A stretch of 64,000 nt of DNA from Chryseobacterium sp. (GTDB lineage Bacteria; Bacteroidota; Bacteroidia; Flavobacteriales; Weeksellaceae). The DNA lies in the NCBI GenBank assembly GCA_031286615.1, contig JAITUA010000015.1, positions 186,001 to 250,000 of the forward strand, written 5' to 3'. How positions within the stretch are numbered: position 1 is the first letter of the stretch; each line of letters opens with the position of its first letter. This document shows positions 16,345 to 24,651 of this stretch, in pieces. Both the position numbers and the translations under genes were made by a program. Under the pieces are notes generated by a model, which was not told the origin of the DNA, did not search any database, and worked only from the letters and a program-made list of their open reading frames with translations.

Positions 16345-17837
16345 GAAACCTGACTCTTCAGGATTATGATGAACTGGCGGAAACGATGAAAAGGGCCTAC
16401 CCGCAAATGTCGGAATCCATCTGGTCCAAAAAAAGTATTGATAAGCTTACAAAAATGTTTCCTAACGGACAGATTTGTATTACGGTAGACGGTAAGCTGG
16501 CTGCTGTAGCGCTTTCGATCATTGTCAATTACGATGAATTTGGAGACGATCATACCTATAGTGATATTACCGGAAATTATACTTTCAATACCCATACTTC
16601 AACGGGAAATGTCCTCTATGGAATCGAAGTTTTCGTTGACCCTGAATTTCGTGAGCTCCGTTTGGGAAGAAGACTATATGATGCCAGAAAAGAACTTTGC
16701 GAATTATTAAACTTAAAATCCATTATTCTTGGGGGCAGAATACCCAATTATCATAAATACAGCCACGAACTTTCCGCAAGAAATTATATCCGAAAAGTAA
16801 GAGATAAGGAGATCTATGATCCGGTATTGTCTTTCCAGCTTTCCAATAATTTTCTTCCGATAAAAATCCTGAAGAAATACCTTCCCGAAGATGAAGCTTC
16901 CCGAGAAAATGCGGTTCTTTTACAATGGAATAACATCTATTACAGCAGAAAACCCAATACCATGCAGGACAGCATTATCCGTCTTGGATTGGTACAATGG
17001 CAGATGAGGACTTTCAAAGACATTGAAGCCTTTTACGAACAGGTAGAATTCTTTGTGAACGTAATGGGAGACTACAAATCTGATTTTGTTCTCTTCCCGG
17101 AACTCTTCAATACACCTTTGCTGGCCCCTTTCAATAACCTTTCGGAAAGAGACAGTATGATAGAACTGGCTAAGCTTACCGAGCAGATCAAAGAAAAAAT
17201 TTCAGAACTGGCAATCAGTTACAACGTGAATATTATTTCCGGAAGTATGCCTGTTTTTGATAATGAGAATAATGATTTGTACAACGTGAGTTACCTTCTT
17301 CACCGCGACGGCCGTATGGATGAATACAGAAAGATTCACATCACGCCAAACGAAAAGAGATACTATGGAATGAAAGGAGGAAATGAAATCAAAGTTTTCG
17401 ATACTGACTGTGGTAAAATAGGTCTTGTCATCTGCTATGACGTAGAATTCCCGGAATTGCCAAGGATTTTAGCAGATCAGGGTATGAAAATCCTGTTTGT
17501 TCCTTATCTGACAGACACTCAAAATGCCTACATGCGAGTACGTCACTGTGCTGCGGCCAGAGCTATAGAAAATGAATGTTATGTAGCGATTGCCGGCTGT
17601 GTAGGAAATCTTCCGAAAGTAAATAATATGGATATTCAGTTCGGGCAGGCTGCCGTATTCACCCCTTCAGACTTTGCCTTTCCGTCCAATGCGGTAAAAG
17701 GTGAAGCCACTCCCAACACAGAAATGACCCTGATTGTGGACGTAGATCTGAACTTACTGAAAGATCTTCATCATAATGGCTCGGTCCAGGTGATGAAAGA
17801 CCGCCGGAAAGACCTGTATGAAACCTATCTTAAATAA
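16329..17837 (+). CDS. GNAT acetyltransferase fused to a nitrilase-family carbon-nitrogen hydrolase
   Basis: A 502-aa two-domain protein. Residues about 1-205 are a GNAT domain with the acetyl-CoA loop region RELRLGRRLYDARKE near 108-122. Residues about 215-490 are a carbon-nitrogen hydrolase with the full catalytic triad Glu258 (FPELF), Lys335 (YRKIH) and Cys369 (VICYDVEFPEL), plus a second conserved Glu nearby. Such fusions are known in many bacteria, but the substrate is not established; an amide or acyl-amine processing role is inferred from the two domains. The start overlaps the ambiguous divergent ORF by 16 nt. Followed by a dispersed hairpin repeat that may terminate it. Confidence 0.92.
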   Translation: MQIETRNLTLQDYDELAETMKRAYPQMSESIWSKKSIDKLTKMFPNGQICITVDGKLAAVALSIIVNYDEFGDDHTYSDITGNYTFNTHTSTGNVLYGIEVFVDPEFRELRLGRRLYDARKELCELLNLKSIILGGRIPNYHKYSHELSARNYIRKVRDKEIYDPVLSFQLSNNFLPIKILKKYLPEDEASRENAVLLQWNNIYYSRKPNTMQDSIIRLGLVQWQMRTFKDIEAFYEQVEFFVNVMGDYKSDFVLFPELFNTPLLAPFNNLSERDSMIELAKLTEQIKEKISELAISYNVNIISGSMPVFDNENNDLYNVSYLLHRDGRMDEYRKIHITPNEKRYYGMKGGNEIKVFDTDCGKIGLVICYDVEFPELPRILADQGMKILFVPYLTDTQNAYMRVRHCAAARAIENECYVAIAGCVGNLPKVNNMDIQFGQAAVFTPSDFAFPSNAVKGEATPNTEMTLIVDVDLNLLKDLHHNGSVQVMKDRRKDLYETYLK

Positions 17838-17875
17838 AGATGATCTATCTCAAAAGGTAATTCAAATAGATTTTT

Positions 17876-17947
17876 ATATCAATAGAAGCGGGCTTTAGCC
17901 CGCTTATTATGTATTTATCTGTAATAAAGGATTTAGCCAAAACTTAT
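17876..17947 (+). repeat. GGGCTTTAGCCC dispersed element, copy 2
   Basis: ATATCAATAGAAGCGGGCTT begins the copy; the hairpin is AGCGGGCT / AGCCCGCT, and the second block reads AAAGGATTTAGCCAAAAC. It starts 39 nt after the GNAT-nitrilase stop codon in sense orientation. Confidence 0.8.
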
Positions 17948-17991
17948 GGTTTGTTGCCGTTTGATATTGTTTAAAATTGTAGCCATACTAT

Positions 17992-18025
17992 AAAAAAGAC
18001 TGCCCGGAAAGACAGTCTCTTTTTA
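17992..18025 (-). terminator. Terminator of the bacteriocin-like peptide gene
   Basis: Stem AAAAGACTG / CAGTCTCTTTT with a GC-rich loop, T-rich on both sides; placed 32 nt beyond the minus-strand stop codon at 18057. Confidence 0.7.
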
Positions 18026-18056
18026 TTTTACCTAAAATTTTCTTTGAGTGGGCAGA

Positions 18057-18221
18057 TTACATGTACTGCGGACATACTACAGCAGGGCAGATCAGTTTTG
18101 GACATCTTGGTCTACCGTCTGTAGGACAGCATTGGTTTGAGCAGTTTCCGATAATGATTCCGCTTCCTGCAATTCCTTTTAATTGCTCTCTTGAAAGTTT
18201 GTTGTTACGTAAATTTTTCAT
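18057..18221 (-). CDS. Bacteriocin-like Cys-Pro-rich peptide with double-glycine-type leader (54 aa)
   Basis: A 54-residue ORF. The N-terminus MKNLRNNKLSREQLKGIAG has the look of the leader of Chryseobacterium/Elizabethkingia bacteriocin-like peptides (MKNLKKLSREQLK-type), followed by a small-residue AGSG region near 18-21 where a double-glycine peptidase could cut. The remaining core has six Cys (27, 31, 32, 40, 45, 50), four of them in Cys-Pro pairs at 32, 40, 45 and 50. Whether it is exported, modified or antimicrobial is unknown; no C39 peptidase transporter or modifying enzyme lies in this window. It has its own terminator and about 210 nt of AT-rich upstream DNA. A structural or metal-binding peptide is an alternative. 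Confidence 0.75.
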   Translation of the reverse strand: MKNLRNNKLSREQLKGIAGSGIIIGNCSNQCCPTDGRPRCPKLICPAVVCPQYM

Positions 18222-18431
18222 GTTGTAATACTTTTGGTTTGTTTTATTTGTACGTTGTAAATATATTAATTTTTATGATAAATGAATGTTTTTGTAATTA
18301 TTGGTGTATTTAATTCTTTAAAACATTGATTATATGTTGCTGTTTTTAACTTTACAGATTGGTGTTGATGCAATAATTCTTTTCATAAAGGAACAATTTT
18401 TGGAGTAAATTGCACCTACTATTGATATACT

Positions 18432-20078
18432 ATGTTTGATAAGCAGCAAAGAAAACTGAAAAGATCCGCAAGACTGATTTCTGTATTGAGTAAATATGGA
18501 TTCAAAGATATGCTGGCAAGGATGAATGGAGGAAATAAGCAGGAAGAAATATCCGGTTCAGATGAGATTATTTCAAAAGGAACCGTTTACGAAAGAATAA
18601 GACTGGCTCTTGAAGAGTTGGGGCCTACTTTTGTAAAATTGGGTCAGACATTCAGTAACAGAGAAGACCTACTACCGCCGGAATTGATTCAGGAGCTGCA
18701 GAAACTTCAGGACAAAGTGGAAACAGTAGATATGGACGTAGAAGAAGCGCTGGAAAGTGAATTCAATATTTCCGTGAAGGACTATTTTCGTGAAATCCAG
18801 AAACAACCTCTCGCTACAGCTTCTATAGCACAAGTGTATAAGGCCGTTTTGCTGGATGGCACTCCAGTGATTTTAAAATTGAGAAAACCTGATGTGCAGT
18901 CAGTTATTGAAGATGATTTATTGTTGATCAAAGACATTGAAAAGCTGATCTCTGCCTATTCTGAAATAGGAGAAAAGCTCAATCTGAAACAGGCTATTTC
19001 TACCTTTGAAAGATCATTGCTTGAAGAAGTTTCTCTGACTAATGAAAGAAATAATATACTGCAGTTCCGTCTGAACTTTAAGAATAATAAAGAAACATAT
19101 GTTCCTAAAGTTTACGAAGAATTTTCCAACAACAATATTCTTTGTATGGAATTTATCGACGGGATAAAGGTTACCGATAAATCAGTGCTGCTGGCAAATG
19201 ATATTGACCCTTTAAAAGTTTCCGAAGCAGGATTAAGGCTGTTTGTATCGCAGATCTTAGACTATGGATTTTTCCATGCAGATCCTCATGCCGGTAATAT
19301 TTTAGTGAAAAAAGACGGTAAAATAGTCTTCATAGATTTTGGGGCGGTGGGAAAAATTCAGCCTAATGATAAAGAAATTCTTGAAAATCTTATCGTAAGT
19401 TTTGTCGCCAAAAACTCCCATAAAATAGTCCGGTCACTCAAAAAAATGGCCATAAGCTATGAAATACCGGACGAAAGACGGTTTGAAAATGACGTAGAAG
19501 ATATCTTGAATTTTGTTCACAGCTCATCACTGCAGGATATCAATGTACAGGTGATCATCAACAAGATGAAGGATATTTTGAAGGATAACAGGCTTTATAT
19601 GCCGGATTATTTCTATCTTTTATTCAAAGGGATCAGTCTGATAGAAGGCGTTGGAAGAAGTATTAACCCAGATCTGGATATCGTTAAAAGTCTTCATCCT
19701 TACACGAAAAAGATTTTCACCAAAAAAATAAATCCCAAAAACCTTTTAAAGACAGGGATGGATAGAATGATGAATTTCACGGATAATGTAGATGAAATCC
19801 CGAAAGAGCTTCGTTCTGTTCTCCAAAAACTGGATGAAAATAAATTCACCGTTTCCAGCGAAATCAAAAATATAGACAAGACCAATCAGCTGATCAAATC
19901 CAGTGTAATTAATCTGATTCTGGCTATGGTCTTAGGGGCAAATATCATTGCAACAGCCATCGTTTTTAGTTCAGAATCAGGACCGAGAATAGGAGAACTG
20001 TCGTTAGTAGCAGTCTTGGGCTTTGTATTTTCAATTGTTCTGGTATTAATACTTTTACTGAGAGTAACAAGAAAGTGA
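18432..20078 (+). CDS. ABC1/AarF (UbiB-type) atypical kinase family protein
   Basis: A 548-aa protein with the ABC1 kinase-like fold. Signatures: the KxGQ motif (KLGQ, 69-72), the Ala-rich nucleotide loop PLATASIAQVYKA (126-138), Lys149 in VILKL, the catalytic-loop-like HADPHAGN and the metal-binding IDFG. The last ~50 residues form two transmembrane helices, as in bacterial UbiB. Family members support quinone or lipid metabolism through an ATPase or kinase-like activity. Bacteroidota make menaquinone, so a ubiquinone-specific name is avoided. Probably membrane-anchored with a cytoplasmic catalytic domain. Monocistronic. Confidence 0.92.
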   Translation: MFDKQQRKLKRSARLISVLSKYGFKDMLARMNGGNKQEEISGSDEIISKGTVYERIRLALEELGPTFVKLGQTFSNREDLLPPELIQELQKLQDKVETVDMDVEEALESEFNISVKDYFREIQKQPLATASIAQVYKAVLLDGTPVILKLRKPDVQSVIEDDLLLIKDIEKLISAYSEIGEKLNLKQAISTFERSLLEEVSLTNERNNILQFRLNFKNNKETYVPKVYEEFSNNNILCMEFIDGIKVTDKSVLLANDIDPLKVSEAGLRLFVSQILDYGFFHADPHAGNILVKKDGKIVFIDFGAVGKIQPNDKEILENLIVSFVAKNSHKIVRSLKKMAISYEIPDERRFENDVEDILNFVHSSSLQDINVQVIINKMKDILKDNRLYMPDYFYLLFKGISLIEGVGRSINPDLDIVKSLHPYTKKIFTKKINPKNLLKTGMDRMMNFTDNVDEIPKELRSVLQKLDENKFTVSSEIKNIDKTNQLIKSSVINLILAMVLGANIIATAIVFSSESGPRIGELSLVAVLGFVFSIVLVLILLLRVTRK

Positions 20079-20178
20079 TACACGATTAAAAAATTAAACA
20101 ATTAAAATTCTTCTATTCCGCACTATAAACCCCGAATCTCGCAACCGAAAACCCACAACTAAAAACCAAAAATCCACA

Positions 20179-20688
20179 ATGAAAACACTTATTATAATTG
20201 CAATTACCTTATTCAGCTCATGTGGTATGGCTCAGGAAACCAATGGAGAGAATATTCAGGGAGATTTTGACGGAAACGGAACCAAAGAATATGCCTACAC
20301 AAAAGTCAGTGACTGTGGTGACGAATGTGAAGGAAAATGCGAAACAACTATTTACTTCAGTGATAAAAACATAAAGCCTATAACGATTTCACCAGCCAAT
20401 CAGGGAAGTCTGTATAATCTGGGAGACCTTAATGGTGATGGGAAAGATGAGATCGGATTTTACCCGAATTGGTGTACCAGCTGCTGGCATCCGTTCTATG
20501 TATATACTTTAAGTAAAGCTGGCTGGAAACCATTGCTGCCATCTATTTCAACGCATTGTAATCAATGGGAAGAAGACAGGTTTCCGATCAAAAAAGATCC
20601 AAAAAAGAAAGGATATGTTATCGTTACCTCCAGCAAATGGGAAGATGATGACATTAAAATCAAGGTCAATAGTGTAAAAGTAAATTAA
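20179..20688 (+). CDS. Exported protein with FG-GAP/EF-type calcium loops, Cys-rich
   Basis: A 169-aa exported protein. The signal peptide ends near LFSSCGMAQE; cleavage after AQ or lipidation at the SSC cysteine are both possible. Two Asp-rich loops, GDFDGNGTKEY and GDLNGDGKDE, match calcium-binding FG-GAP/VCBS-type turns seen in beta-propeller or integrin-like repeats. Several Cys (DCGDECEGKCE, CTSCWH) may form disulfides. Function unknown. The 100-nt spacer from the ABC1 kinase gene is word-like text (CCACAACTAAAAACCAAAAA) with no recognised promoter. Confidence 0.75.
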   Translation: MKTLIIIAITLFSSCGMAQETNGENIQGDFDGNGTKEYAYTKVSDCGDECEGKCETTIYFSDKNIKPITISPANQGSLYNLGDLNGDGKDEIGFYPNWCTSCWHPFYVYTLSKAGWKPLLPSISTHCNQWEEDRFPIKKDPKKKGYVIVTSSKWEDDDIKIKVNSVKVN

Positions 20689-20828
20689 ATAAAATAGCGG
20701 GATGTTGGGAGCTGGGAGCTGGAAGAAATGATCCGGGTATTATGTCATTTTGATCATAAATTTAGCCGTGAATCCTGATAATCTTCCAGCTTCAAACCTC
20801 CTGCTTCCATACTACAAAATTAAATACC

Positions 20829-20837
20829 TATCTTTGC
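20829..20837 (+). promoter_or_regulatory. Promoter -7 box almost touching the helicase start codon
   Basis: TATCTTTGC ends 3 nt before the ATG at 20841. In Bacteroidota the start site is a few nt after this box, so the mRNA would have little or no 5' leader. Confidence 0.55.
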
Positions 20838-20840
20838 AAA

Positions 20841-22193
20841 ATGGAAAAACTCACTTTTGCAGATTTTGACCTGCCGGTTAAAATTCTTGATGTTTTAGCG
20901 GATTTGGAATTATTTGAACCTACACCCATTCAGGAGAAAAGCTTAAAACCTATTCTTTCAGGAAGAGATGTAATGGGAATTGCTCAGACCGGAACCGGAA
21001 AAACATTGGCTTATCTTTTACCCGTTCTGAAAACATGGAAATACAGCAAGACAGGAAATCCAACTGTTTTGGTGCTTGTTCCTACAAGAGAATTGGTGGT
21101 ACAGGTAACTGAAATCCTTGAGAAACTGACAGAAAATATTACTGCAAGAGTAATCGGAATATACGGAGGGAAAAATATCAATACCCAAAAACTATTGTTC
21201 AACGATGGTTGTGATATTTTGGTAGGAACACCGGGAAGAGTGATGGACCTTTCCATAGACAACGCTATTTCTCTTAAAGAAGTTCAAAAATTAGTCATTG
21301 ATGAATTTGATGAGATGCTTAACTTAGGTTTCAGACCGCAGCTTACTCACATTTTTGAAATGATGAAACCAAAGAGACAGAACATTCTTTTCTCTGCAAC
21401 CATGACGGAAGCGGTAGATGAAATGCTGGATGTGTACTTTGCGAGCCCGATTGAAATTTCATTGGCAAAATCCGGAACGCCGCTTGAAAAAATTGAACAG
21501 ACCGCTTATAAAGTAGAAAACTTCAATACAAAGATCAACTTACTTGAGCATTTGCTGAAAAATGAAACAGATATGTCTAAAGTATTGATTTTTAACAATA
21601 ATAAAAGACATGCCGATCTGCTCTTTACTAAAATTGATGAGCTTTTCCCGGGACAGTTTGATGTGATTCACTCTAACAAGTCTCAGAATTACAGACTTAA
21701 GGCAATGAAAAGCTTTGAGAATGAAGAGGTGAGAGGTTTGATTACTACGGATGTAATGGCAAGAGGTCTTGATATTTCAAATGTTACCCATGTTATCAAC
21801 TTTGAAACACCGGATATTCCTGAGCAGTACATTCACAGAATCGGTAGAACAGGTAGAGCAGATAAAGAAGGAAAGGCGATTACTTTTGTCACTAAAAAAG
21901 AAGAACCTTTGATTCTTGATATTGAGCTATTGATGGATAAAGAATTGAAATTTAATGAATTCCCGGAAGGAGTTAAGATCAATCCTAAAAAGATCGCGGC
22001 TGAAGAAGATCAGGTGGTGATGAAAAACCCTGCACAGGTAAAACTGAATGATGGAGGAGGAGCATTCCACGATAAGAAAGCTAAAAATACAAAAGAAAAC
22101 TGGGGAGGACCTTCCAAAAGAAAGGCACCTAAGAAATTCGGAGCCAACAGAGCCCAGCAGAAAGCAATATCGAAATCGAAAAGAAAGAAATAA
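20841..22193 (+). CDS. DEAD-box-family ATP-dependent RNA helicase with a DEFD motif II
   Basis: A 450-aa helicase with all expected motifs: FEPTPIQ (Q motif), AQTGTGKT (48-55), PTRELV, the GG, TPGR, motif II as DEFD (154-157) instead of DEAD, SAT (185-187), TTDVMARGLD, and HRIGRTGR. The last ~70 residues are basic and low in complexity (KRKAPKKFG, SKSKRKK), typical of RNA-binding tails. Role: remodelling of RNA or ribosome assembly intermediates in the cytoplasm. A near-leaderless promoter precedes it, and a shared terminator separates it from a converging TPR gene. Confidence 0.95.
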   Translation: MEKLTFADFDLPVKILDVLADLELFEPTPIQEKSLKPILSGRDVMGIAQTGTGKTLAYLLPVLKTWKYSKTGNPTVLVLVPTRELVVQVTEILEKLTENITARVIGIYGGKNINTQKLLFNDGCDILVGTPGRVMDLSIDNAISLKEVQKLVIDEFDEMLNLGFRPQLTHIFEMMKPKRQNILFSATMTEAVDEMLDVYFASPIEISLAKSGTPLEKIEQTAYKVENFNTKINLLEHLLKNETDMSKVLIFNNNKRHADLLFTKIDELFPGQFDVIHSNKSQNYRLKAMKSFENEEVRGLITTDVMARGLDISNVTHVINFETPDIPEQYIHRIGRTGRADKEGKAITFVTKKEEPLILDIELLMDKELKFNEFPEGVKINPKKIAAEEDQVVMKNPAQVKLNDGGGAFHDKKAKNTKENWGGPSKRKAPKKFGANRAQQKAISKSKRKK

Positions 22194-22196
22194 AAT

Positions 22197-22233
22197 AAAA
22201 AACGATTCCTGATAATGGAATCGTTTTTTATTT
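22197..22233 (+). terminator. Bidirectional terminator between helicase and TPR genes
   Basis: Perfect stem AACGATTCC / GGAATCGTT (22201-22225) flanked by A- and T-runs so it works in both directions. Confidence 0.9.
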
Positions 22234-23184
22234 TTAATCGAATTGAATGTTATTGTTTTTTAAGATCTCTTTAAACTTATCTGTTTTACCTTCATCTTTC
22301 ATGCTCTTATAAATGTATCCTATCATTTTTTCAGCATCAGATCGGTATGGTGATTTTTGTTCAGAATAAATTCTGTATGCTTTACAAATATTATCAAGAC
22401 CTTTTTCATTATTCTTCAGATAAGTAAAGTAGACTTGTCCCATTCCATAATAAACTTCCGGATCACCTGGATATACTTTATCAAAATCGTTATATGCATC
22501 TATAGCTTTCTGGTATTCCTTTTTATAAACATACGTAATTGCTATATTCTGTAAAGGCATTTTACCTTTTGGATCAGCAGCTAATGATTGTCTATAAGCA
22601 TTAAGAGCTTTATCATATTCTCCGACTCTTCTATAGGTGATTCCCAGATTATCCCACGCATAAATAAATTTAGGGTCAGCTTTTACCGCTTGTTCATAAT
22701 TTTGAATGGCTTCCTTCCAGTTTTCTGCTTTTCCTGCTTCAGCGGCTTTCTCATAGAAGTCAATTGCTGTATCGTTTTTTGAGAACTTGTCATAACTGGT
22801 TTCAGTAGTTTTGGTAGCTCTTTGAACACTCTCGCAGTTTTGCATCAGATAACGTTCAAGTTCATTGTAGCTGTCTTTGTACTGCTGTGAATTCTTATTC
22901 GTATTAAAAGTCAGGTTAATCTCTTTTTTTTCATTTCCCTTAGATGCTTTTTCTGCTCCTTTCAAAAGGGTAGATATTTGAAGCGCTCCGGTGTATTTGT
23001 CAATACATCCGTGAACATCTTTGATGATATCTTCTTTCTTTCTGTTAGATAAAGCAATAGAATCAGCGCACTTACAGGCGTTATCTGAAAGCTCCTGAAG
23101 AACTTTTTCATTAGGCTTCTCCTGAGAAAATGAAAGAGAATACAATAAAACAGAAAATAAAATGGTTATTGTTTTTTTTATCAT
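22234..23184 (-). CDS. Exported TPR-repeat protein
   Basis: A 316-aa protein with a signal peptide (ITILFSVLLYSLSFSQ) and an N-terminal helical region with Cys residues (NACKCADSIAL, VHGCIDKY, QNCESV) like that of other Bacteroidota TPR proteins. From about residue 145 there are four to five tetratricopeptide repeats (for example YAWDNLGITYRRVGEYDKALNAY broken here into PKFIYAWDN and VGEYDKALNAYRQSL). Function is likely protein-protein scaffolding in the periplasm. Ten nt after the SGNH hydrolase stop codon, so cotranscribed with it. Confidence 0.87.
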   Translation of the reverse strand: MIKKTITILFSVLLYSLSFSQEKPNEKVLQELSDNACKCADSIALSNRKKEDIIKDVHGCIDKYTGALQISTLLKGAEKASKGNEKKEINLTFNTNKNSQQYKDSYNELERYLMQNCESVQRATKTTETSYDKFSKNDTAIDFYEKAAEAGKAENWKEAIQNYEQAVKADPKFIYAWDNLGITYRRVGEYDKALNAYRQSLAADPKGKMPLQNIAITYVYKKEYQKAIDAYNDFDKVYPGDPEVYYGMGQVYFTYLKNNEKGLDNICKAYRIYSEQKSPYRSDAEKMIGYIYKSMKDEGKTDKFKEILKNNNIQFD

Positions 23185-23194
23185 GGGTGGTAGT

Positions 23195-23851
23195 TTATTT
23201 CAGGTAAGGAGTGATCACTTTGGTCCAGATTTTATATCCCTCCGGCTTAAAATGAAGCATATCTTCCACAAAAATATCTTTTCTTACATTTCCATTAGCA
23301 TCTTCCATTGCTTTAGTCACATCAATGAATTCAGTATTAGGTTCTTTTTTCATAAATGCAGCAATCTTTTTGTTGGCAATTTTCATCTGCGGCCAGATCA
23401 CTTCTCTGCTTGGCGAGTATTTGATAGAGATATAATCAACTTCAATATTAGGAAATCTTTCACGTATTTTTTTATAAAAAGCTTTATATCTGTCAACAAC
23501 TACTTTTGCTTTTAGCTGATGATTGTCTGCAAAATCATTTTCACCGCAGTAAATAATGATCTGTTTAGGCTGATAGGGAGCTAAAAGATCCTCCGAAAAA
23601 TCATTAAGGTCTGTAAGCCTTGACCCTCCGAATCCTCTGTTGATTATTTTTTGATCAGGAAAATAATCTGCGATATCAGTCCATTTTGTGAACGATGAGC
23701 TTCCCAGAAATAAAATAGCATCCTTTGGCGGCGGGTTTTGCTGATCCTGTTTTTTGAATTCCTGGATGTCCTGCCAGAACATTGGTTTTTTTTCCTGAGA
23801 AAAGGCAATAGCAAAATACAGCAATAGAAATGCTGATAGAATCTTCTTCAT
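23195..23851 (-). CDS. SGNH/GDSL-type esterase, exported
   Basis: A 218-aa hydrolase with a signal peptide ending at AIAFSQ. Blocks of the SGNH fold are visible: LFLGSSSFTKW (block I with the nucleophile Ser near 52), NRGFGGSR (block II), YCGENDF (block III, Asn) and EDMLHFKPEGY (block V, Asp197 and His200). Members remove acyl or acetyl groups from polysaccharides or lipids; the target is unknown. The resemblance of the layout to platelet-activating-factor acetylhydrolase-like GDSL enzymes is family knowledge only. Upstream partner of the TPR gene. Confidence 0.9.
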   Translation of the reverse strand: MKKILSAFLLLYFAIAFSQEKKPMFWQDIQEFKKQDQQNPPPKDAILFLGSSSFTKWTDIADYFPDQKIINRGFGGSRLTDLNDFSEDLLAPYQPKQIIIYCGENDFADNHQLKAKVVVDRYKAFYKKIRERFPNIEVDYISIKYSPSREVIWPQMKIANKKIAAFMKKEPNTEFIDVTKAMEDANGNVRKDIFVEDMLHFKPEGYKIWTKVITPYLK

Positions 23852-23886
23852 TATATTCAGTTTTAAATTAGATATAAAAGTAATAA

Positions 23887-23911
23887 AAAACTCCCGTTAA
23901 TCGGGAGTTTT
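23887..23911 (-). terminator. Terminator after the lipocalin-like lipoprotein gene
   Basis: Ten-pair perfect stem AAAACTCCCG / CGGGAGTTTT, loop TTAAT; T-rich on the minus strand. Confidence 0.85.
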
Positions 23912-23916
23912 ATGAT

Positions 23917-24381
23917 TTATCTTTTGTAAGTAACATACGTAACTTCTGGAATTTTGTCTCCATCCAGATCAAAATTTCCGAACTGCTGGGCAAGCCTAAG
24001 TTCTTTACCTGTCAGGACATCCACTCTATAATTTGACGATGCTTCTTCATCGCCAAGCTTAATTCCCAAAACTTTTGAGTCAGCATCATAAGTATACCTT
24101 CCCTCGCTTTTTTGATCCATTTGACAGTCTGCACCTACTCCTGTAAATGCTGTATAACTCACGTAATAATCTGTTCTGAAGAAAAGAGTATTTTTAGCTG
24201 CACATCCGGTGTTTGGATAAGATTGAAGCACTGTTTTATTATCTTTTCCGGAAATTATTTCCCTTTTAACTTCCTTCCAATCTCCCTTCATGATATCCAT
24301 TTCGTAAGCTTCAAGATTGTCATCTTTACAAGAAGTAAGCGCCAGGGCAGAAAAGGTAAATAAAAGTAGCTGTTTTTTCAT
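23917..24381 (-). CDS. Lipocalin-like lipoprotein
   Basis: A 154-aa lipoprotein; ATG at 24381 is preferred to the GTG at 24387. The lipobox LALTSC puts the lipidated Cys at about residue 18, followed by KDD, which in Bacteroidota does not force retention at the inner membrane. The body reads like the small Bacteroidota lipocalin-like family: GDWKEVK at the first strand, a paired Cys (NTGCAAKN, GADCQMD), RYTYDADSKVLGI and a C-terminal ELRLAQQF. It ends with a Ca-loop-like NFDLDGDKIPEV. Ligand unknown. Confidence 0.75.
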   Translation of the reverse strand: MKKQLLLFTFSALALTSCKDDNLEAYEMDIMKGDWKEVKREIISGKDNKTVLQSYPNTGCAAKNTLFFRTDYYVSYTAFTGVGADCQMDQKSEGRYTYDADSKVLGIKLGDEEASSNYRVDVLTGKELRLAQQFGNFDLDGDKIPEVTYVTYKR

Positions 24382-24499
24382 TTTCACAAATTTTAAGAAT
24401 ATGCTAAAATATAAATAAATTTGAAATATCTATAATGAAATAATGATTTTTTAAACGAATGTTTGTAAATTGAATAATTTTGGAATGATTATCAGTATT

Positions 24500-24558
24500 T
24501 ACAAGCGTATAAATCCTCTAAAATCAAAAGAAGCAGGCTAAAACCTGCTTCCCTATAA
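24500..24558 (-). repeat. GGGCTTTAGCCC dispersed element, diverged copy 4
   Basis: On the minus strand it reads GGGAAGCAGGTTTTAGCCTG then CTTCTTTTGATTTTAGAGGA; the hairpin arms are AAGCAGG / CCTGCTT (24531-24550). It follows the alcohol dehydrogenase gene in sense orientation. The rest of the 24382-24651 spacer is AT-rich, with a word-like tract (TTAAACTTTAAACTTTAAAC) near 24609 and no ORF. Confidence 0.55.
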
Positions 24559-24651
24559 ATAAATTGCTACTCAATCTTCCGCCAAAATTTAGAAGGTTCA
24601 GCATAATCTTAAACTTTAAACTTTAAACCTTAAATTTTGAACTTTGAATCA

